DNA of 64,000 nucleotides from Gammaproteobacteria bacterium (GCA_011321775.1 DROT01000184.1:16797-80796); one strand, 5' to 3'. Counted from the first letter of the stretch, positions 18,812 to 28,582 are shown. Translations and numbers: made by a program. Notes: generated by a model not told the origin, from the letters alone.

Positions 18812-20682
18812 GCCCGCACCGCAAGCTGCAGCGTCAGGCCGAGACCTCCATGGCGGCGGGGCGACTGGCCGAGGCGGCGGCCGCCTGGGAACGGCTGTGC
18901 CGTCTGGCGCCGCAGGACGCCGATGCCTGGACGGCGTTGGGCGTCGTCCGCCGGCGCCTGGGAGACTTCGCCGCGGCGGAAAGCGCTTGCCGCCAGGCGC
19001 TGGCCCTGCGTTCCGCGCATGCTCCCGCCCAGGCTGCCCTCGGGGCGGCATTGCAGCAGCAGGGACGCCTGCAGGAGGCCGTCGCGGCCTACCGCGAGGC
19101 GTTGCGCCTGGATCCGGGGCTGGTGGAGGCGCAGTATTTTCTCGCCAACGCGCTGCGCGAGGGCGGGCAGCTGGCGGAGGCCACGGAGGCCTACCGGCGG
19201 TTGCTGGAACTGGATCCCGATCATTTCCCCGGCCTCAACAACCTGGGGACCCACCTGCGCAACCTGGGCCAGGCCGAGGAAGCCATCGGCCTGCTGCAGC
19301 GCGCCCTGAAGCTGCAGCCCGGCCACGTCGCCACCCTGACCAACCTGGGTGACGCCCTGGTCGATCGCAGTCGCTGCGAGGAGGCCATCGAACTGCTGCA
19401 GCAGGCGGTACGGCGGCAGCCGGATTTCGCCAATGCCTGGCGGGCGCTGGCCAATGCACTGCACCACGCGGGGCGGCTGCCCGAGGCGCTGGATGCCTAC
19501 GGGGAGGCGCTGGCGCGGGTGCCGGGCTGGCACGAGGCGCAGCTGGGGCAGGCGAAAGTCCTGGAACAGCTGGGCGAGCACCAGCGCGCGCGCGCGCTGC
19601 TCGACCCCCTGCTGGAGGCCGGTCATGGCGGGGCGCTGTCGGCTTTCTTCGACGTCAGCCGGCATACCGGGGAGCGCCGGCAGGCGGTCGACCGGATCGA
19701 GCGCGTCCTCGGGGAGCGGCCGGACATGCCGGACGCAGCCGCCGCCGGCTTCCATTTCCAGTTGGGAAGGCACTACGACGAAAGCGGCGACTACGAGACG
19801 GCCTTTCGTCATTTCCAGCAGGCCAACCGCCTGACGCCGGCGAGCTACGACCGCGAGCGACAGGTGCGCCAGGTCGACGACATCATCACCACCTGGAACC
19901 CGGATTTCGTTCAAGGCATGCGGTGTGCGGCCAATCGCTCGGAACTGCCGGTCTTCATCGTCGGCATGCCGCGTTCCGGCACCAGCCTGGTGGAACAGAT
20001 ACTGGCCTCGCACCCGGCGGTATTCGGTGCCGGCGAGCTGTCGCAGATCTCCCGGATCGCGCAGCAGTTCTCCATCGACTATCCGGGACTGGCGTTTCCC
20101 CGTTTCGCCCGCTACGTCACCCGCGAATCACTGGACGGCGCGGCGCGCCGGCATCTGGACGAACTGGGCGCGCTTGGCGGTGACGCCGCCCGGGTTACCG
20201 ACAAGATGCCCTACAACCTGCCCTACGCCGGCCTGATCGCGCAGCTGTTTCCGCGTGCGCGCATCATCCAGTGCCAGCGCCACCCGCTGGATACCTGTCT
20301 TTCCTGTTATTTTTCCGATTTCGGGAGCATCGGCCACGACTACTCCTATGATCTTCTGACCACTGGTGAGTTCTACATTCAGTACCATCGTCTCATGGAG
20401 CACTGGTCGGCGGTATTTCCCGATCGTGTCCTGAACATCGCCTACGCCGAGCTGGTGCAGGACCAGGAGCGCCAGAGCCGCCGGCTGGTGGAGTTCTGCG
20501 GTCTCGACTGGGACCCGCGCTGCCTGGAATTCCACAACAGCGGGCGCTTCGTGTTCACCCTGAGCTACGAACAGGTGCGCCAGCCCATGTACACGCGCTC
20601 GCTCGGCCGCTGGAAGCACTATGAGCGCCAGTTGCAGCCGCTGCGCGAACTGCTGGAATCCGCCGGTATCGACTGCAGCTGA
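18808..20682 (+). CDS. TPR-repeat sulfotransferase
   Basis: GTG at 18808 overlaps the preceding TGA and starts a 624-aa protein (VSPHRKLQRQAETSMAAGRL). The frame runs on to 18646, but that part is an out-of-frame reading of the upstream gene. TPR units occupy residues 5-300. The catalytic domain has VGMPRSGTSLVEQILASHP (G386) and QCQRHPLDTCLSCYF (about 488-502), where His replaces the Asp seen after Arg in its paralogues. The tail is SYEQVRQPMYTRSLGRWKHY. It converges with the OGT-like operon ending at 20745. Confidence 0.85.
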   Translation: MSPHRKLQRQAETSMAAGRLAEAAAAWERLCRLAPQDADAWTALGVVRRRLGDFAAAESACRQALALRSAHAPAQAALGAALQQQGRLQEAVAAYREALRLDPGLVEAQYFLANALREGGQLAEATEAYRRLLELDPDHFPGLNNLGTHLRNLGQAEEAIGLLQRALKLQPGHVATLTNLGDALVDRSRCEEAIELLQQAVRRQPDFANAWRALANALHHAGRLPEALDAYGEALARVPGWHEAQLGQAKVLEQLGEHQRARALLDPLLEAGHGGALSAFFDVSRHTGERRQAVDRIERVLGERPDMPDAAAAGFHFQLGRHYDESGDYETAFRHFQQANRLTPASYDRERQVRQVDDIITTWNPDFVQGMRCAANRSELPVFIVGMPRSGTSLVEQILASHPAVFGAGELSQISRIAQQFSIDYPGLAFPRFARYVTRESLDGAARRHLDELGALGGDAARVTDKMPYNLPYAGLIAQLFPRARIIQCQRHPLDTCLSCYFSDFGSIGHDYSYDLLTTGEFYIQYHRLMEHWSAVFPDRVLNIAYAELVQDQERQSRRLVEFCGLDWDPRCLEFHNSGRFVFTLSYEQVRQPMYTRSLGRWKHYERQLQPLRELLESAGIDCS

Positions 20683-20744
20683 ATCGTGTTGTCGCGAATT
20701 TCGCTGGCACTCAGCCCAACCTAACGGCTGTGGGGGAGGCGGGC

Positions 20745-22802
20745 TCAGCGGTCTTTGCACCAGTTGCGCCACATCTCGCGGTAGGCGGCTTCCACCTCGC
20801 GCGCCATGGCGGCGCCGTCGCACAGGGGGGAGCTTGCCACCCGCTGGCGCATGCTGGCGCGCATCTGCGCCAGCCGCTCCCGGTCGCCGGCGAGGGCCAT
20901 GGCGATCTGCAGGTACCCGTCCGCGTCGTCTGCCACCAGCTCGTCCAGCCCGACCTGGTGCAGCACGCTGGCGGACAGCCGGCCGCGGTGTACCGGTCCG
21001 AGCAGGGTGATCACCGGCACCCCCATCCACAGGGCTTCGCAGGTGGTTACGTGGCCGTTCCAGGGGAACGGGTCGAGGGCGATGTCGATCTCGCGGTAGA
21101 CGTCCAGCCAGCAACCGTCGGCGGGCGGCTGGTGGCGCAGTTCCAGCTGTCGCTGGTCGATGCCGTGACGGGCGAAGGCGGCACGCAGCCGCTCGGCGGC
21201 GCGGTCGCGCAGCATGTCGCGGTACAGCAACAGGCGTGCCCGCGGCAGGGCTCGCAGCAGCCGGCTCCACAGGGCGATGACGGCCTCATTGAGCTTGACC
21301 AGGTTGTTCAGCGAACCGAAGGTAAGACGGTCCCGGGCGTGTGCCGGCAGTGGCCCCGGCGGTGGCGCATCCTCCGGCGGCCGGTAGCGGGTCAGGCCGC
21401 CGGGCAGTCGGACCAGTCTTTCCGTGTACAGCTGCTCCGCCCCGGCGGGGTCGGCGATGGCATCGCCGAGGCGGTAGTCGACCGCCGGGAGGCCGGTGGT
21501 GTTGGGATAGCCCAGCCATGAGACCTGTACCGGCGCCGGCCGCAGGCCCAGCACCGGCAGGCGGTTGCGCGCCGTGTGTCCGGCCAGGTCCACGAGGATG
21601 TCGATGCCGTCGTCACGCACGCGCCGGGCCAGTTCGGCATCCGGCACGCCGACCGTGCGGCGCCAGCCGTCGGACAGGGATTTCAGCCGCCGGCTGGTGT
21701 CGTCCTCCCGCACCAGCTGGGCGTAGCAGACGACTTCGACGACCTCGTGGTCGTGGTGCGTCAGCAGCGGCTCGAAGAAGCGGCTGACGGCGTGGTCGCG
21801 CAGGTCCGGGGACAGGTAGCCGATGCGCAGCCGGCGTTCGGGATCCGGGGCGTTGCCGTGATCCACCATCGTGCCGTGCGCCGGGGCCTGGACCTCCGCC
21901 CAGCGCCGGTGTTCCCGCAACAGCTGTTCCTCGTCGAGGTCCGGAAGATAGTTCAGGCACAGCAGCAGGTTGCTGTGGGTCTGCGCGGAGGCGGGATCGA
22001 GTTGCAGGGCACGACGGTAGCTGTCCACCGCCTCCTCCAGCCGCCCCAGGGTCTTGAGCACGTTGCCGAGGTTGTTCCAGGCACCGGCAAGTTGCGGGGC
22101 CAGGGACAGGGCCCGGCGGTAGCAGTCGGCGGCCTCGTCCATGCGGGCCTGCTGGCGCAACACGTTGCCGAGGTTGTTCCAGGCGTCCGCGGCCTCGGGC
22201 TTCACGCGGATGATCTCGCGGAAGGCCGCGGCGGCCTCGTCCAGGCGGCCGAGGGTGCGCAGCACGCGGCCGAGGGCGGTGTGCACGTGCAGCAGGCCGG
22301 GGTTCAGGCGCAGCGCCTCGCGGTAGCAGTCGGCGGCCTGCGGCAGCTCGCCCTGCTGTTCCAGGGCGCGGCCCAGCTGGAAGTGCGCCGGGGCGAAGTC
22401 CGGCCGCTGCGCCAGCAGTTGCCGGAACTGTGCGGCGGCGTCCCCGGGGCGACGTTGCTCCAGCAGGGCCCGGCCGATGCCAAGAACGCCTTCGGGCACA
22501 CCGGTGTCCGCCAGCCGGCGGAAGCACGCCTCCGCTTCCCGCGCCGCTCCCCGCTGCAGCAGGGCGTTGCCGAGGTTGAGCCAGGTGGCGGAGAATCCGG
22601 GCTCCAGCCGGGCCGCCTCCCGCAGCTGCCCGATCGCCTCGTCGAGCCGGCCGGCGGCGGCCGCCAGGGTGCCGAGCAGGTAGAGGGCACGGGCGTTGTG
22701 CGGATCCTCCTCGAGGATCTGCCGGCACAGCTGCTCCGCCCTGTCCGGGTCGCCGGCGCGCTGATGTTCGAGCGCGCGCTGCAGTCGCGGATCGGCCGTC
22801 AC
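20745..22802 (-). CDS. TPR-repeat SPINDLY/OGT-like glycosyltransferase (GT41)
   Basis: The GTG at 22802, 4 nt after the upstream stop, gives 685 aa; an in-frame ATG at 22922 would overlap the upstream gene by 116 nt. About nine TPR units (residues 1-310) precede the GT41 catalytic core: LRIGYLSPDLRDHAVSRFF (about 325), GYPNTTGLPAVDYRLGD (about 430), FGSLNNLVKLNEAVIALW, and TTCEALWMGVPVITLLG (about 584), the nucleotide-sugar site. The family adds O-linked GlcNAc or fucose to Ser/Thr of proteins. It is the last gene of a three-gene tandem of GT41 paralogues transcribed leftward. Confidence 0.83.
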   Translation of the reverse strand: MTADPRLQRALEHQRAGDPDRAEQLCRQILEEDPHNARALYLLGTLAAAAGRLDEAIGQLREAARLEPGFSATWLNLGNALLQRGAAREAEACFRRLADTGVPEGVLGIGRALLEQRRPGDAAAQFRQLLAQRPDFAPAHFQLGRALEQQGELPQAADCYREALRLNPGLLHVHTALGRVLRTLGRLDEAAAAFREIIRVKPEAADAWNNLGNVLRQQARMDEAADCYRRALSLAPQLAGAWNNLGNVLKTLGRLEEAVDSYRRALQLDPASAQTHSNLLLCLNYLPDLDEEQLLREHRRWAEVQAPAHGTMVDHGNAPDPERRLRIGYLSPDLRDHAVSRFFEPLLTHHDHEVVEVVCYAQLVREDDTSRRLKSLSDGWRRTVGVPDAELARRVRDDGIDILVDLAGHTARNRLPVLGLRPAPVQVSWLGYPNTTGLPAVDYRLGDAIADPAGAEQLYTERLVRLPGGLTRYRPPEDAPPPGPLPAHARDRLTFGSLNNLVKLNEAVIALWSRLLRALPRARLLLYRDMLRDRAAERLRAAFARHGIDQRQLELRHQPPADGCWLDVYREIDIALDPFPWNGHVTTCEALWMGVPVITLLGPVHRGRLSASVLHQVGLDELVADDADGYLQIAMALAGDRERLAQMRASMRQRVASSPLCDGAAMAREVEAAYREMWRNWCKDR

Positions 22803-22806
22803 GGCC

Positions 22807-24696
22807 TCAGCCCCCGGCCGCTGCGCCGGAACACCAGCGTTGCCAGATTTCCCGCCAGCTCTCTTCCAGCGCCGCGGTGAAGCCGGCGGCGTCGCACAGC
22901 GGTGCGGCGCGCATGCGGTCACGCAGCCGGTTGCGCAGCCGGACCAGGCGCCCGGAGTCCGCGGCCAGGCGCGCGGCCACGGCGAGGTACTGTTCCTCGT
23001 CGCCGGTGACCAGGTCGTCCAGCCCGACCTGGTGCAGCAGGCTCACGCCGACGCGGGCGGCGTGGACGCGCCCCGCCAGGGTGATGACCGGAACGCCCAT
23101 CCACAGCGCCTCGCAGGTGGTGGTGGTGCCGTGATAGGGAAAGGTGTCGAGGGCGATGTCGATGCGTCCGTAGGCCGCCAGGTGTTCCCGGTGAACGGGC
23201 ACCGGGTCGAGGAAGGCAATGCGCCCCGTCTCGATACCGGCGTCGGCGAAGCGCGCCAGCAGCCGTTCGCGGGTGGCGGGGTCGCCGGTGGCCCGGCTCT
23301 TCAGCAGCAGGCGCGAATCCGGCACCGCGGCGAGGATGCGCGCCCAGGCGCGCACCACCGCGGGCGTGGTCTTGGCGAGGTTGTTGAAGGAACCGAAGGT
23401 GACGTGCCCCGCGGCCAGCGAGGGCGGTGCGCCGCAGGCGGGCGCATCCACGGGCGGACCGTAGCAGAGGAAACTGTGCGGCAGGCGCAGCAGGGTCTCG
23501 CTGTGCAGCGCCTCGGTCTTCCCCGGCGGATCGGCGCGACCGTCGCTGATGCGGTAGTCGATGGCCGGCAGGCCAGTGGTGTTGGGGTAGCCCAGCCAGC
23601 TCAGCTGCAGCGGTGCCGGCTTGCGCGCGAACATCAGCAGGCGGTTGTGGGCGGTGTGCCCGGCGAGGTCGATCAGGATATCGACGCGGTCCCGGCGCAC
23701 CCGTTCGGCCAGCTGTTCGTGCGACAGGCGGGTGGCGTCGGTCCAGCGGTCGCAGTGGCCGCGCAGGCGTTCGGTGGTGGCATCCGGGTGCGCCACGTCG
23801 GCATAGCAGCCGATCTCGAAGTCCTCATGGCGGTGGTGCGCCAGCACCGGTTCGAGGAAGCGGGCGACCGAATGTTCGCGCAGGTCGGGGGAGACATAGC
23901 CGATGCGCAGCCGTCGTCGCGGGTCGGTTTCGTTGGGCCAGTGCGACGGTGGTCGCAGACCGGCGCAGTGGACCCGGGCCCAGCGGCGGTGATCCTCGAA
24001 CACGGCCTGTGGATCACGGTCGCCCAGGTAGTTGAGGCAGGCCAGCAGGTTGCTGTGCGCGTCGTCCAGCCGCGGCTGCAGTTCGATGACTCGGCGGAAG
24101 GCGGCCTCCGCGGCCGCCGCGTCACCGGCGTGCAGCCGCGCGCGGCCGAGGTTGACGAGCATGCGCGGATCGTCCGGGCGGATCTCCAGGGCGCGCTGCA
24201 GCAAGCCGGCGGCTTCCTGCAGGCGGCCGCGGTTGGTCAGCAGCGCCGACAGGTTGTTGAGCGCCGGCACGTGATCCGGCGCCAGCGCCAGGGTGGCGCG
24301 ATAGGCGGCCTCGGCCTCTTCGTCCAGTCCCTGCTCGCGCCGCGCCTCGGCGAGGAAGTAGTGGGTCTCGGGCAGACTGGCGTCGATGGCCAGCGAGCGC
24401 TGGTAGCAGCCCAGCGCCTCGCCCAAACGCCGCTGGCGGTGCAGGGCCGCGCCCAGCGCCTGCCAGGCGGTCGCATCGTCCGGATGTTCCGCCACCAGCC
24501 GGCGAGCGGCCTGCTCCGCCTCGCCGAAGTCGCCGAGGCGGCGGCACAGCCGCGACAGCTCCAGCCACGCCTCGCGGTCGCGGGGACTGCGGCGGCAGAG
24601 CTTGCGGTAGAGTTCACGCGCTTCGGCCAGCCGCCCTTTTGCGGCCAGCTGGCGGGCCTTGCGCATGCGGACCTGTCTCCCGGGAACAGCCGTCAT
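22807..24696 (-). CDS. TPR-repeat SPINDLY/OGT-like glycosyltransferase (GT41)
   Basis: I prefer the ATG at 24696 (MTAVPGRQVRMRKARQLAAK), which places the first TPR near the N-terminus and gives 629 aa; an ATG at 24768 is also possible. About six TPR units lead into the GT41 core: LRIGYVSPDLREHSVARFL (about 260), GYPNTTGLPAIDYRISDG (about 365), FGSFNNLAKTTPAVVRAW, and TTTCEALWMGVPVITLAG (about 522). Likely protein O-glycosyltransferase in the cytoplasm. It is the middle gene of the GT41 tandem, 103 nt after 24800 and 4 nt before the next gene. Confidence 0.83.
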   Translation of the reverse strand: MTAVPGRQVRMRKARQLAAKGRLAEARELYRKLCRRSPRDREAWLELSRLCRRLGDFGEAEQAARRLVAEHPDDATAWQALGAALHRQRRLGEALGCYQRSLAIDASLPETHYFLAEARREQGLDEEAEAAYRATLALAPDHVPALNNLSALLTNRGRLQEAAGLLQRALEIRPDDPRMLVNLGRARLHAGDAAAAEAAFRRVIELQPRLDDAHSNLLACLNYLGDRDPQAVFEDHRRWARVHCAGLRPPSHWPNETDPRRRLRIGYVSPDLREHSVARFLEPVLAHHRHEDFEIGCYADVAHPDATTERLRGHCDRWTDATRLSHEQLAERVRRDRVDILIDLAGHTAHNRLLMFARKPAPLQLSWLGYPNTTGLPAIDYRISDGRADPPGKTEALHSETLLRLPHSFLCYGPPVDAPACGAPPSLAAGHVTFGSFNNLAKTTPAVVRAWARILAAVPDSRLLLKSRATGDPATRERLLARFADAGIETGRIAFLDPVPVHREHLAAYGRIDIALDTFPYHGTTTTCEALWMGVPVITLAGRVHAARVGVSLLHQVGLDDLVTGDEEQYLAVAARLAADSGRLVRLRNRLRDRMRAAPLCDAAGFTAALEESWREIWQRWCSGAAAGG

Positions 24697-24799
24697 CGCC
24701 GCTGACCCGCCTGCTCGCCGCTGCCGTCGCTGGCATGGCGGAACGAGGCGCAGCCCGTGCCATGGCATGGCGGCATGTCGCCGCTTGGTTTACCTGCCG

Positions 24800-26971
24800 T
24801 CAACCGGCGTATTCCTTCCATATCGAGCGGTAGGCCTTCTCGAGATCGCGGGTGAATCGCGGGAAGTCCATGAGCCTCGAGTTGGCAAAGTCATCCCTGA
24901 GTGTGCGGCGAAGTTCGACGATGCGATCCCGGTCGTTGGCGAGTTCGACCGCCTTCTCCAGGTAGTCGTCCTCCGTCGAGGCAACGAGTTCGGGGTGACC
25001 GATGGCGTGCAGGATCGTCGAGCAGACACGCGAGGCGTGGCGGTCGCCGTACAGCGTAAGGATGGGGACGCCGAGCCAGAGCGCCTCGCAGGCGATGGTG
25101 TGGTTGTTGTAGGGAAAGGTGTCGAGGATGAAGTCGCATTCGGACATCAGCCCCATGTGCGCCGTGCCGGCCGGGAAGTTCGAATAACGTTCCGGGATGG
25201 AGCCGATGAAGTCGATCCTGCCCAGGTCGGCGCCGTGTGCGGCGAATTTTTCCTCGAACCAGGATTTCGACAGCTCGTTTATCGACAGCCTGAAGAGCAT
25301 CAGGCGCGAATCCGGAACACGGTCCAGGAGACGGGACCAGAGATCAATGACGCGGTCATTGATCTTGTAGAGATTGCAGAAGGATCCAAAAGTCACCGTG
25401 TCCGTGCCGGTACAGGGCGGTTCTGTCGGCGAGGGAGCGTCTTCATGCGGCTGGTAACAGATGAAACAGTCGCCGATCGAATGGAGCCTTTCCGTGTGGA
25501 ACGCCTGGTCCTCCTCCGTATCGAGGTACCGGTCGGTCAGCTTGTAGTCGATGGTGCTGAGGCCGGTCGTATTGGGGTAGGCCTCGTATTCGACCTGTAC
25601 CGGAGCGGGTTTCTGCAGCAGGACCTCGAGCCGGCCGCCGGCGGTGTGGCCGGAAAGATCGACCAGGATGTCGATGCCGTCGTTGTAGATCAGTTCGCCC
25701 AGCCTCTCGTCCGAAAGACCCTCGACATCGCGCCAGTGATCGGCATAGCCGATGAACCGCTCGGTGACGCTGTCCTTGCGGGTGTCGTTGTAGTAGCAGA
25801 ATATTTCAAACGAGGACTTGTCGTGATTCGCGAGTATGGGCTCGATGAAATAGTACACGGCGTGGATCTTGAAGTCCGCGGACAGATACCCGATACGCAA
25901 GCGCCTGTCCGGATCCCTGTCGTGGCTGGAATGATCGAATGTCTCCCGCGGCGCCGCGGAGAAGGATTCCCATTTCCTGTGCATGTCCAGGAACGCCTGC
26001 CGGTCCAGTTGCGGAAGGTAGTTGCTGTTCAGGAGATAGGCACTGTAGGTCTGGGGGGTAGGGGGCTGGAGTTCCATGGCCCTGTCATAGTATTCGAGAT
26101 ACTTGTCGATGATGCCGAGGGTCTTGTAGGTGTCTCCCAGGGCGATGAATGCGTCGGGAAGATGTGGCTCGATCTCCGCGCATTTCTTCAGCAGTTCCAG
26201 TGCTTCCTCGTGGCGGAACAGTCTGACGAGAAGCCTGGCCAGTTCGATGCGAGGTGTCGTCTGTCGGGGGAACTTCTCTATGATGTCCCGGTACACCGCT
26301 TCAGACCGGCCGACATTGCCCAGAGACCAGTGGAACCTTGCCAGTTCGAGACATGGCTCCATGGTTGCGCCGGCGTATTCGCATGCCTTTGCATACAGGG
26401 CGAGCGAGGCTGTCGTTTCCCCCATGCTCCTTAACGATTGGGCCTTTCCATAATAGCCTTCATACCGGTCCGGGTGGGACGCCGTGACCCTGTCGAAGAA
26501 GGTGAGTGATTCCGACGGACGCCCTGCCGATGCCAGCGCCTGACCGTGTAACATGTTGGACTCCGGATCCTGTGGCCAGCGCCGCTGCAGCTGCCCGGTC
26601 CACTGGAGAGCCCCTTTGCCGTCGTCGCCGGAAAGTGCCAGCAGGGCAAGATACCTGATGGCATGGTAGTTCCCGGGCTGGGCCGAGAGGACCCGCTTCA
26701 GGGTCTTTTCGGCGTTCGCGTAGTCACCGAGTTCATATTCGACAGCCCCGAGGAACAGCAGGGTTTCCGGATCCCCGGGGTTGAGCCGCTGCGCATCGGC
26801 CAGGTCTTCCCGCGCCAGTTCCAGCTGGCCAAGTTCGCGGTGGAGCATGCCCGAGGTCTTTCGTACCCAGAATACATCAGCTTCGACCTCGCGCATGCTG
26901 TCGAGAACGTCCAGGGCTTCCCGGAATCTGGACTGCTTGATCAGAAAGTCGACTGTGGCGGTATCGGTCAT
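24800..26971 (-). CDS. TPR-repeat SPINDLY/OGT-like glycosyltransferase (GT41), divergent member
   Basis: This 723-aa protein has a longer and more irregular TPR part (residues 1-340) than its two downstream neighbours. It then shows LRIGYLSADFKIHAVYYFI (about 357), AYPNTTGLSTIDYKLTD (about 462), FGSFCNLYKINDRVIDLW, and IACEALWLGVPILTLYGD (about 623). The codon choice appears less GC-biased than in the adjacent genes, which suggests separate acquisition rather than recent local duplication (inference by eye). It is the first gene of the leftward GT41 tandem. Its upstream region carries a MITE-like element. Confidence 0.83.
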   Translation of the reverse strand: MTDTATVDFLIKQSRFREALDVLDSMREVEADVFWVRKTSGMLHRELGQLELAREDLADAQRLNPGDPETLLFLGAVEYELGDYANAEKTLKRVLSAQPGNYHAIRYLALLALSGDDGKGALQWTGQLQRRWPQDPESNMLHGQALASAGRPSESLTFFDRVTASHPDRYEGYYGKAQSLRSMGETTASLALYAKACEYAGATMEPCLELARFHWSLGNVGRSEAVYRDIIEKFPRQTTPRIELARLLVRLFRHEEALELLKKCAEIEPHLPDAFIALGDTYKTLGIIDKYLEYYDRAMELQPPTPQTYSAYLLNSNYLPQLDRQAFLDMHRKWESFSAAPRETFDHSSHDRDPDRRLRIGYLSADFKIHAVYYFIEPILANHDKSSFEIFCYYNDTRKDSVTERFIGYADHWRDVEGLSDERLGELIYNDGIDILVDLSGHTAGGRLEVLLQKPAPVQVEYEAYPNTTGLSTIDYKLTDRYLDTEEDQAFHTERLHSIGDCFICYQPHEDAPSPTEPPCTGTDTVTFGSFCNLYKINDRVIDLWSRLLDRVPDSRLMLFRLSINELSKSWFEEKFAAHGADLGRIDFIGSIPERYSNFPAGTAHMGLMSECDFILDTFPYNNHTIACEALWLGVPILTLYGDRHASRVCSTILHAIGHPELVASTEDDYLEKAVELANDRDRIVELRRTLRDDFANSRLMDFPRFTRDLEKAYRSIWKEYAG

Positions 26972-27031
26972 GGCCTGGGTGGAATTGCGTATTGTGTTCG
27001 TTGGATCAGTTTCTTGTTATGTGCCGTCCTG

Positions 27032-27194
27032 GGAGCCTGTCCGAGTACTGGGGGCCGTAGCGAGAGCGTGGCACAGCGAGGCGATTTTTGCGATCGTTTG
27101 AGGCGCATAGTGGGTACTATGCGGCGAAAAGGATCGCGAAAAGCGGCCGCTGTGGTGCGCTCGCAGCACGTCCATCATTACTTGGACAGGCTCC
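27032..27194. mobile_element. MITE-like palindromic element, copy 1
   Basis: About 163 bp bounded by inverted ends GGAGCCTGTCCGAGTA and TACTTGGACAGGCTCC. The interior is also an imperfect palindrome: GCGATTTTTGCGATCG and GGCGCATAG on one side are answered by CTATGCGGCG and AAAGGATCGCG on the other, around a 6-nt centre. A near-identical copy lies inverted at 52407-52574. It carries no gene. It supplies a spurious in-frame extension to the decarboxylase-like gene downstream. Confidence 0.8.
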
Positions 27195-27351
27195 TAGTAT
27201 ATTCGAATTCTGCCATGATTGCGGACTGCTCAATGCCACCGGTGGTCAGCGATACAAGCCTTTGCTATTGTCTGGCAGCGGTGACCGGCCGCGAGTTGCG
27301 AGGATTCGTGGCGGGGCTGTTTTGGATTACCTGCCTCCACCCGTCTTTCCT

Positions 27352-28569
27352 ATGCCGATAGTCTTTGAATTTCAGCAATTCCGGAGTCCTCGCGAGGGGC
27401 AGGAACGCTTTGCCGCCTCGCTGCAGCTGGCGCGGGAGCGCGGTCAGGACTCCCGCCCTGTCCTGGACTGGCTGGAGCAGGCCGATATCAGAGGGCCGGG
27501 CCTGGTGTTTGACCTCGCCGCGATCGAGCAGCGCATGCGCTGGCTGGGCCGGGTGGCCGCTGAGTTCTCGGCGAGCCCCCTCGTGGCCGTCAAGAGTTGT
27601 TCGGAGACGGTCTTTCTGGAGCTCGCCCGCCGGCATCTCGCCGGGTTCGACGTTTCCAATGTCGCAGAGTACTCCCGTCTGCCGGTGGATCTCGCTGGCA
27701 GGCTCGTGTCCGTAACCTCGCCGGCAATGGTCGATGCGCCGGAGGCCTTTCTCGGCAGGGGCAACCAGCTGGTCGTTACCGTTGACAGCCGCTTGCAACT
27801 CGAACGGCATCTCGCGCGGGAAGGCCAATCCGACTACATCCTGCGCATCCGGAGTTCGGACCTCCTGGAGGGAAGACGGCCACTGGATCCTGCCTACTAT
27901 CCGGGTTCCCGCTTCGGATTCAGTCCCGACGAGGTCGGACAGTTGTTGCAGGACTCCGCGGTGAGAAAAAAGCCCCCGGCGGGATTCCATGTGCATCATG
28001 GAAGCGAGAAGAACAGCGCAGCTACCTACAAGATCCTGATCGAAGGGATGGCGCAGCTTGCCAGCCTGCTCGATGCGCCACCTCGCTACATCAACCTGGG
28101 AGGGGGGTGGCACAGACTTGCGGCTTCCGCTATCCGGGAGGTGTTGCTCAGTGCGCGCAGCCACTTCCCTGCCCCCTGCGTCCTGTTGTTCGAGCCGGGG
28201 CGCTGGTACGGCGAGGGCGCTGGTTACGCTGTCGGCAGTATCGTCAATATCGCGCGAACCGGAAAAATTGTTCGTTGTACCCTCGATCTCTCGGGCAAGA
28301 GTCACCTTCACTGGTCGATGCCCACGCTGTTGCACACCTTCGACGAGCGATACAGTGAGGGAGGTGCGGTGCAGATTTTCGGGCCTTCCTGCTACGAATC
28401 GGACTTCGTCGGAAAGTTTTATCTCCCCTGTGCCGGGGACGTGATACGGGACGCGGGGCTGGATTTCGGGAGTCGACTGGTGTTCGGGAACGTGAGCACC
28501 TATTCCCTGGAATGGAACACGTCCTTCAACGGGGTACCGGCGGCAAATGTCCACTGGTGTCGCCTGTGA
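27352..28569 (+). CDS. Fold-type III PLP enzyme, amino-acid decarboxylase-like
   Basis: The ATG at 27352 (MPIVFEFQQFRS) gives 405 aa. The open frame continues upstream into the MITE and is not a credible start. The protein has the ornithine/diaminopimelate decarboxylase fold pattern: PLP lysine in LVAVKSCSE (K81), GFHVHHGSEKN, INLGGGWHRL, the Gly/Arg phosphate site LFEPGRWYG, and IFGPSCYESD, matching the GPxCxxxD motif of the active-site Cys/Asp. It is related to carboxynorspermidine- and siderophore-type decarboxylases. It converges (13-nt gap) on a SET-domain gene and a second PLP-enzyme gene, so a small dedicated pathway is likely. Substrate unknown. Confidence 0.75.
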   Translation: MPIVFEFQQFRSPREGQERFAASLQLARERGQDSRPVLDWLEQADIRGPGLVFDLAAIEQRMRWLGRVAAEFSASPLVAVKSCSETVFLELARRHLAGFDVSNVAEYSRLPVDLAGRLVSVTSPAMVDAPEAFLGRGNQLVVTVDSRLQLERHLAREGQSDYILRIRSSDLLEGRRPLDPAYYPGSRFGFSPDEVGQLLQDSAVRKKPPAGFHVHHGSEKNSAATYKILIEGMAQLASLLDAPPRYINLGGGWHRLAASAIREVLLSARSHFPAPCVLLFEPGRWYGEGAGYAVGSIVNIARTGKIVRCTLDLSGKSHLHWSMPTLLHTFDERYSEGGAVQIFGPSCYESDFVGKFYLPCAGDVIRDAGLDFGSRLVFGNVSTYSLEWNTSFNGVPAANVHWCRL

Positions 28570-28582
28570 ACGGCATGGCGGT

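Noticed and set aside
27088..27351. N-terminal extension of the decarboxylase-like protein
   Set aside because: It is read through the MITE-like element and an AT-richer promoter region and has no similarity to the fold; the ATG at 27352 starts the recognisable protein.
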